DNA of 64,000 nucleotides from Excoecaria cochinchinensis (taxonomy: Eukaryota; Streptophyta; Magnoliopsida; Malpighiales; Euphorbiaceae): positions 3,720,001 through 3,784,000 of the forward strand of contig CANTUQ010000037.1 of assembly GCA_947683425.1 (NCBI GenBank), read 5' to 3'. The notes under the pieces are model-generated. The model saw nothing but the letters and a program-made list of their open reading frames with translations, searched no databases and was not told the origin of the DNA. The position numbers and the translations under genes are program-made. This document shows positions 60,491-64,000 of this stretch, piece by piece (position 1 is the stretch's first letter; the number at the start of each line of letters is the position of its first letter).

Positions 60491-61226
60491 GCAGGAGTTG
60501 CAAATCACAATGGTGCAACCAACCTCTTTTCTCATATCATTCACAAGACTTACCATTCAACCATTTCACTCTTATATCCAAAAGCCAACCAACTTATTAA
60601 CTAGTATATTACACAATTTCCATTTCAATTAACTCAATTCAAGATGCACAGAATTAGGCACATTACATGTTCCACAACCCTAATTATAGTTCATTATATT
60701 ATGGGCATCTCTTATTCACATGCCAATAGAGTTCCTCTAGAAACACATATCAACCAATATTTTCATACTAATCACACAGTAAATACCCAAGTGCCAACAT
60801 TTAACATTCAATGTAACAAAATCAACTAGCACATAACAAAACAAAGCAAGTTTCCCAAACCTTATCGCCTAAGCTCCTAACGCTCACTTAGCACTTGATT
60901 CTCCAATTTTTTGCTTTTCCCTTATCCTTCTTAGTTTCTTCCACTACAAGTTCCAGTCCAATTTCCAAATTTAGAGTATAATATTTTTATTCACTCAATC
61001 CATTCAATTTGAAATCAAGAAGGAGTAGAAGTAGGAAACCATAATAAATCACTTACCTATCCAAAACAGAAACTTAACTTCATCATTCAAGCTCTTGATC
61101 ACACCACATAATTTAGAGAATCAACTTAAATAAAATGGCACACGAAGAAGAGAAAAGAGAAGCACAGAATTTAGAGAGAACAGCTAAACCATAAGCATGA
61201 AATCTGCCTTTCTCTCTCTAACTCAG

Positions 61227-61233
61227 TATATAT
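61227..61233 (-). promoter_or_regulatory. Candidate TATA box in Tekay-2 5' LTR
   Basis: TATATAT between CATGCAA and CTGAGTTAGAGAGAG on the minus strand. Confidence 0.5.
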
Positions 61234-61553
61234 TGCATGGCTCTAAAGAGGTGGCAGCTTCATAAGACCACATGTGGAGTCCACTTCTCCCACCTCAAGT
61301 CTGCCTTTTTCTCCCTTAAATACCACTAATCTTATTTCAATTGATTTAGTTAATTAATGCCTCTCAATAGTAAATTATGAACAAATACCAATGAACCACT
61401 TAACTTATTTTATTTCTTTAATTACATCCTCAATTACTTACACTTATTCCTTACTCATGCACAATTAATCCAGATTTTAACACACTTTAAGTTAACATGC
61501 TTTCTAATCGTGAATAATCACTCTACCACTAGGGTGCATTTTCGGCCATTACA

Positions 61554-61558
61554 TGAAG
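61554..61558 (+). repeat. Target site duplication TGAAG, right copy
   Basis: Identical to 36182-36186. Confidence 0.92.
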
Positions 61559-62510
61559 AAATGGAGAAAATGAAATTTTTCTCTTCTCTATCTCTTACTT
61601 TTCATATGGGAGAGACTTAGATATGCATGGCTGCAATTGGTCAATTAATTTAAGCCTTATTAACTTTAAGAAGTTTCAATTACTTTCTTTCTAATTTATT
61701 TCTCTTCAATTAAGAACAAACTATTAATTCCCGCCTAATACCCTTCACCACTTACGACTTTTAATCACGCTAATTATTAAGTTAAAATGTTGGAGTGTTA
61801 CAATTATAAATAATTTTTTTAAATGACATTAATCACCAACTAGTTAGTAGATCTATTAAATTTTTCAACTTAAATATATTTACGTTCATAGATTTAGCAA
61901 TTCATCGTTAAAGTTATAATTTCAATTTTTTTTTACTTGCAGATCAATTTTTATATGTATAATAAAATTAAATTTTAACTCACTTATATACTCATGAAAA
62001 TTTAATGAATTTTTTTATTTGACTCTACTATAATTAAAAAATTACATATATACAGAATAATACTAAAAAAAATAAATTTAGAATAATTAAAAAAATACAT
62101 AAAGAACAAAAAAATAAAAAATTATACATAATATTGATCAGCAACTGGCGGCGGAGGGGTGGAGAGTGGCGTCGATGAGCAGATCTGGCGCGAGGAGTAG
62201 AAAGTGGCGTCAGTGCACAGATCTGGCACGAGGGGTGGAAGTGGTGTCGACGAGCAGATTTGGTTCGAGGGAGACAACATCGCCGAGGAGGAGGGGTGGC
62301 GGGGTAAGCACGTAGTGGGTCAGGAGAGCTCACGGCGGTGGGGGGAACGAGGGGCAGCAGGGGGAGCGAGGGTTGGCAGTGAAAGTGCACGGCGACATAC
62401 CAAATCGACAGATCGGGAGAGAAAGAGAAGGGGGAGGGGAGGAAGAGGAAGAGAGAGAGAGGAAAAACAAGTAGGGGAGAGAAAAGGTAGGGTTTTTTTG
62501 TTTTTATATG
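61559..62510. other. CACTA-2 interior, right part
   Basis: AT-rich to about 62120. GAGTGTTACA ending at 61802 looks like an LTR end and may mark an older LTR remnant inside CACTA-2. From 62140 to 62470 the sequence is purine- and GC-rich, with about three degenerate copies of a 39-bp unit (GAGCAGATCTGGCGCGAGG-type, 62165-62270), then GGGGAGGAAGAGG-rich leader-like DNA. A minus-strand open frame spans it without recognisable domains. Confidence 0.5.
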
Positions 62511-62924
62511 TGATATTTTTAGCGACGGAACTAAAACACCGTCGCTAATTAGCGACTGCATATGTTTTCTGTCCCTAAATAGAGACGATCTGCACTTACC
62601 GTCGCTATTTAGCGATTAATTTTTTTACTGTCACTATATTTAGAGACGGAATTCAAAAACTGTTGCTATATAGCCACGATATGTAACTATCGTCGCTAAA
62701 TACGGTCCCTAAAAAGCAAGGGAAATCACTCCCACAATTATAACGAAGGTATTTTTTTCGTTGCTAAAATAAAATATTTGCTACCAAATTAGAGACAATT
62801 TTTTTTCGTCTCTAATTAGCGACGGATATAGAATTCCGTCGCTAAATCTATTTTCATCGCTATTTAGAGACGAAAATATGACCTCGCTATAATTGGGTCA
62901 CTATTTTCTATTATTCTTGTAGTA
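62511..62924. repeat. CACTA-2 right terminal and subterminal repeats
   Basis: Repeated TTAGCGACGGAA, CCGTCGCTAA, TTTAGAGACGG and CCGTCTCTAA units ending ATTCTTGTAGTA. Confidence 0.87.
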
Positions 62925-63161
62925 TTCATTTCATAAATTGATTGGGGGTTCATTAGGGTTGGGGATTTCTCTTTCTTTGTGTTCATGCCAAAGTATCTAT
63001 TTAAGAGGTTTTGGGTTCCTTAGCCTTAGATTTTTGCATCACACCCTCAAGACCGTGAGTGATAGGCACATTGCGATGGACAAAATCTCCATCATTTTGT
63101 GTATTTGAAAATCCATCAAAAACTTTCTAGGTAAAGGTCTTAGGCATGACATGATCATGGC
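62925..63161. other. Unassigned flank right of CACTA-2
   Basis: Continuation of the sequence left of 34749; non-coding. Confidence 0.45.
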
Positions 63162-64000
63162 TGTTAAAGATATGCCCTAGAGCCCAGGGTTTTTATCCAT
63201 GTATAAAATATTTTATTTGAATAATAATAATAAGGCATTTATACCTTCTTTAGTGCTTTTGTATATTAAAACTTGCTTGCATATGACTTAAACTATAGAA
63301 TGTAGTCCTTGGTATATAAATAGAGTATAAAGGTAATCATGAAGGGTTTATGATATGAGATACCTATTGTATACAAATGTGCTAATACCTAACTAGTCCC
63401 TATTAATAAGATAAAACTTTGTTAATAATGATAGACCAGAATATGTTATACTTGTTGAATAATTCAAGCAATAGTTCTCATTATCTGCGATCGTTGAGAT
63501 GATCAAAGTTAATATATGGATGCTTGTTAGAAGAACAAGTACATTGGAGACCTATTATGAGAAACTTCACATGGATACTTAAACTATATCAGTGAAGTAT
63601 CTCATTATATCAGTTGTGCAAGTATCCTCAGACTTGAGATCACTAAAGTATCTTAGGTAGCAAGTGTTATACTTTGACTCCCATGTTTTCACTCCTTGAA
63701 AAGGTATACATAACTCGGAGATTGGGTATAGCATGAAATGCTTGGAGGTAGTTGAGTGATAAAAAAAAAAAAAAGATTCACCACCCAGTTATAGTGGAGA
63801 GTTCTATCTCAAGTATTTCTATACATTTTTGTTCAGAAAACCTTGGCCAAGGTGGAATGCAAGGTGAATGAGATTCACAAAGGCATTTTAGGAATAAAGA
63901 TAAAATATGAGAAACCAATAAGTTTATGAATGAATTGGTACATGTCAATATTTAATTCATGAATGAGATTAAAAGAATGGTGAAAGAAGTGATTGCATGG
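63162..64000 (+). repeat. Possible start of a Ty1/copia-type LTR
   Basis: Begins TGTTAAAGATATGCCCTAG, a form I associate with plant copia LTRs, followed by TATAAATAGAG (63316) and AT-rich non-coding sequence to the window end. No second LTR or PBS is within the window, so this is tentative. A poly-A run (63762-63774) is present. Confidence 0.35.

Larger units (their letters stand above)
58887..61553 (-). repeat. Tekay-2 5' LTR (right)
   Basis: 2667 bp, TGTAACGCCCATTCCCG to GGCCATTACA; aligns with 36187-38849. In one 80-base sample (around 36285 and 58980) six positions differ. Promoter TATATAT box at 61227-61233, hairpin array 60150-60490, conserved box near 59765. Confidence 0.94.

Noticed and set aside
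62034..62561. 175-codon minus-strand open frame with Pro/Ser/Arg-rich sequence
   Set aside because: It runs into CACTA-2 subterminal repeats, has no recognisable domain, and its Pro/Arg-rich part is a 39-bp tandem repeat.

Overview
This is nuclear intergenic DNA from a flowering plant, probably a eudicot: it is AT-rich, its splice signals are plant-like, and almost all of it is transposable elements of plant lineages. I find no intact host gene. The only host-gene sequence I recognise is two broken fragments carried inside a DNA transposon. No tRNA, rRNA or CRISPR locus was seen.

Layout. (1) 1-1699: degenerate AT-rich repeat DNA ending like an LTR. (2) 1874-10818: a complete minus-strand Ty3/gypsy element of Tekay/Del (chromovirus) type with 2.1-kb LTRs, PBS, PPT, degenerate gag-pol and a perfect 5-bp TSD (ATCAA). 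It sits inside an older LTR-like sequence that resumes at 10824 and ends at 13534. (3) 13535-17480: tandem repeats and a heavily decayed minus-strand Ty1/copia gag-pol. (4) About 17880-26039: a plus-oriented gypsy LTR fragment split by CACTA-1 (19439-25069, TSD CTA). CACTA-1 carries a two-exon Transposase_24-like remnant plus captured pieces of a uroporphyrinogen decarboxylase gene and probably a CHY/CTCHY zinc-finger gene. (5) 26680-34004: a Tat-like element whose interior has collapsed to about 820 bp of 3'UTR repeats between two LTRs; the right LTR is split by another LTR-like insertion (30684-32480). (6) 34749-62924: CACTA-2, whose arms are 25 kb apart because a Tekay-type element (36187-61553, TSD TGAAG) landed in it. 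That element was split in its integrase by a 15.3-kb Tat-type element (39620-54932, TSD CTCTA). (7) 62925-64000: flank and a possible copia LTR start.

How the parts relate. The order of insertions is readable from nesting: CACTA-2, then Tekay-2, then Tat-3. Tat-3 is the least damaged. Its gag, protease, G-patch, RT, RNase H, archaeal-type RNase H and integrase lie in one reading frame broken only by seven stops, and its integrase has lost one catalytic Asp. No element here looks able to move by itself.

The most unusual signal is a recurring architecture. Several LTR families each contain a short array of quasi-palindromes (hairpins). Stem sequences differ between families while the linker (core near CAGAATGCA) is partly shared, and one array type occurs in two different LTR lineages in opposite orientations relative to the element. 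A second shared signal is a GGCATGCC-centred palindrome with a conserved flank in four LTRs.
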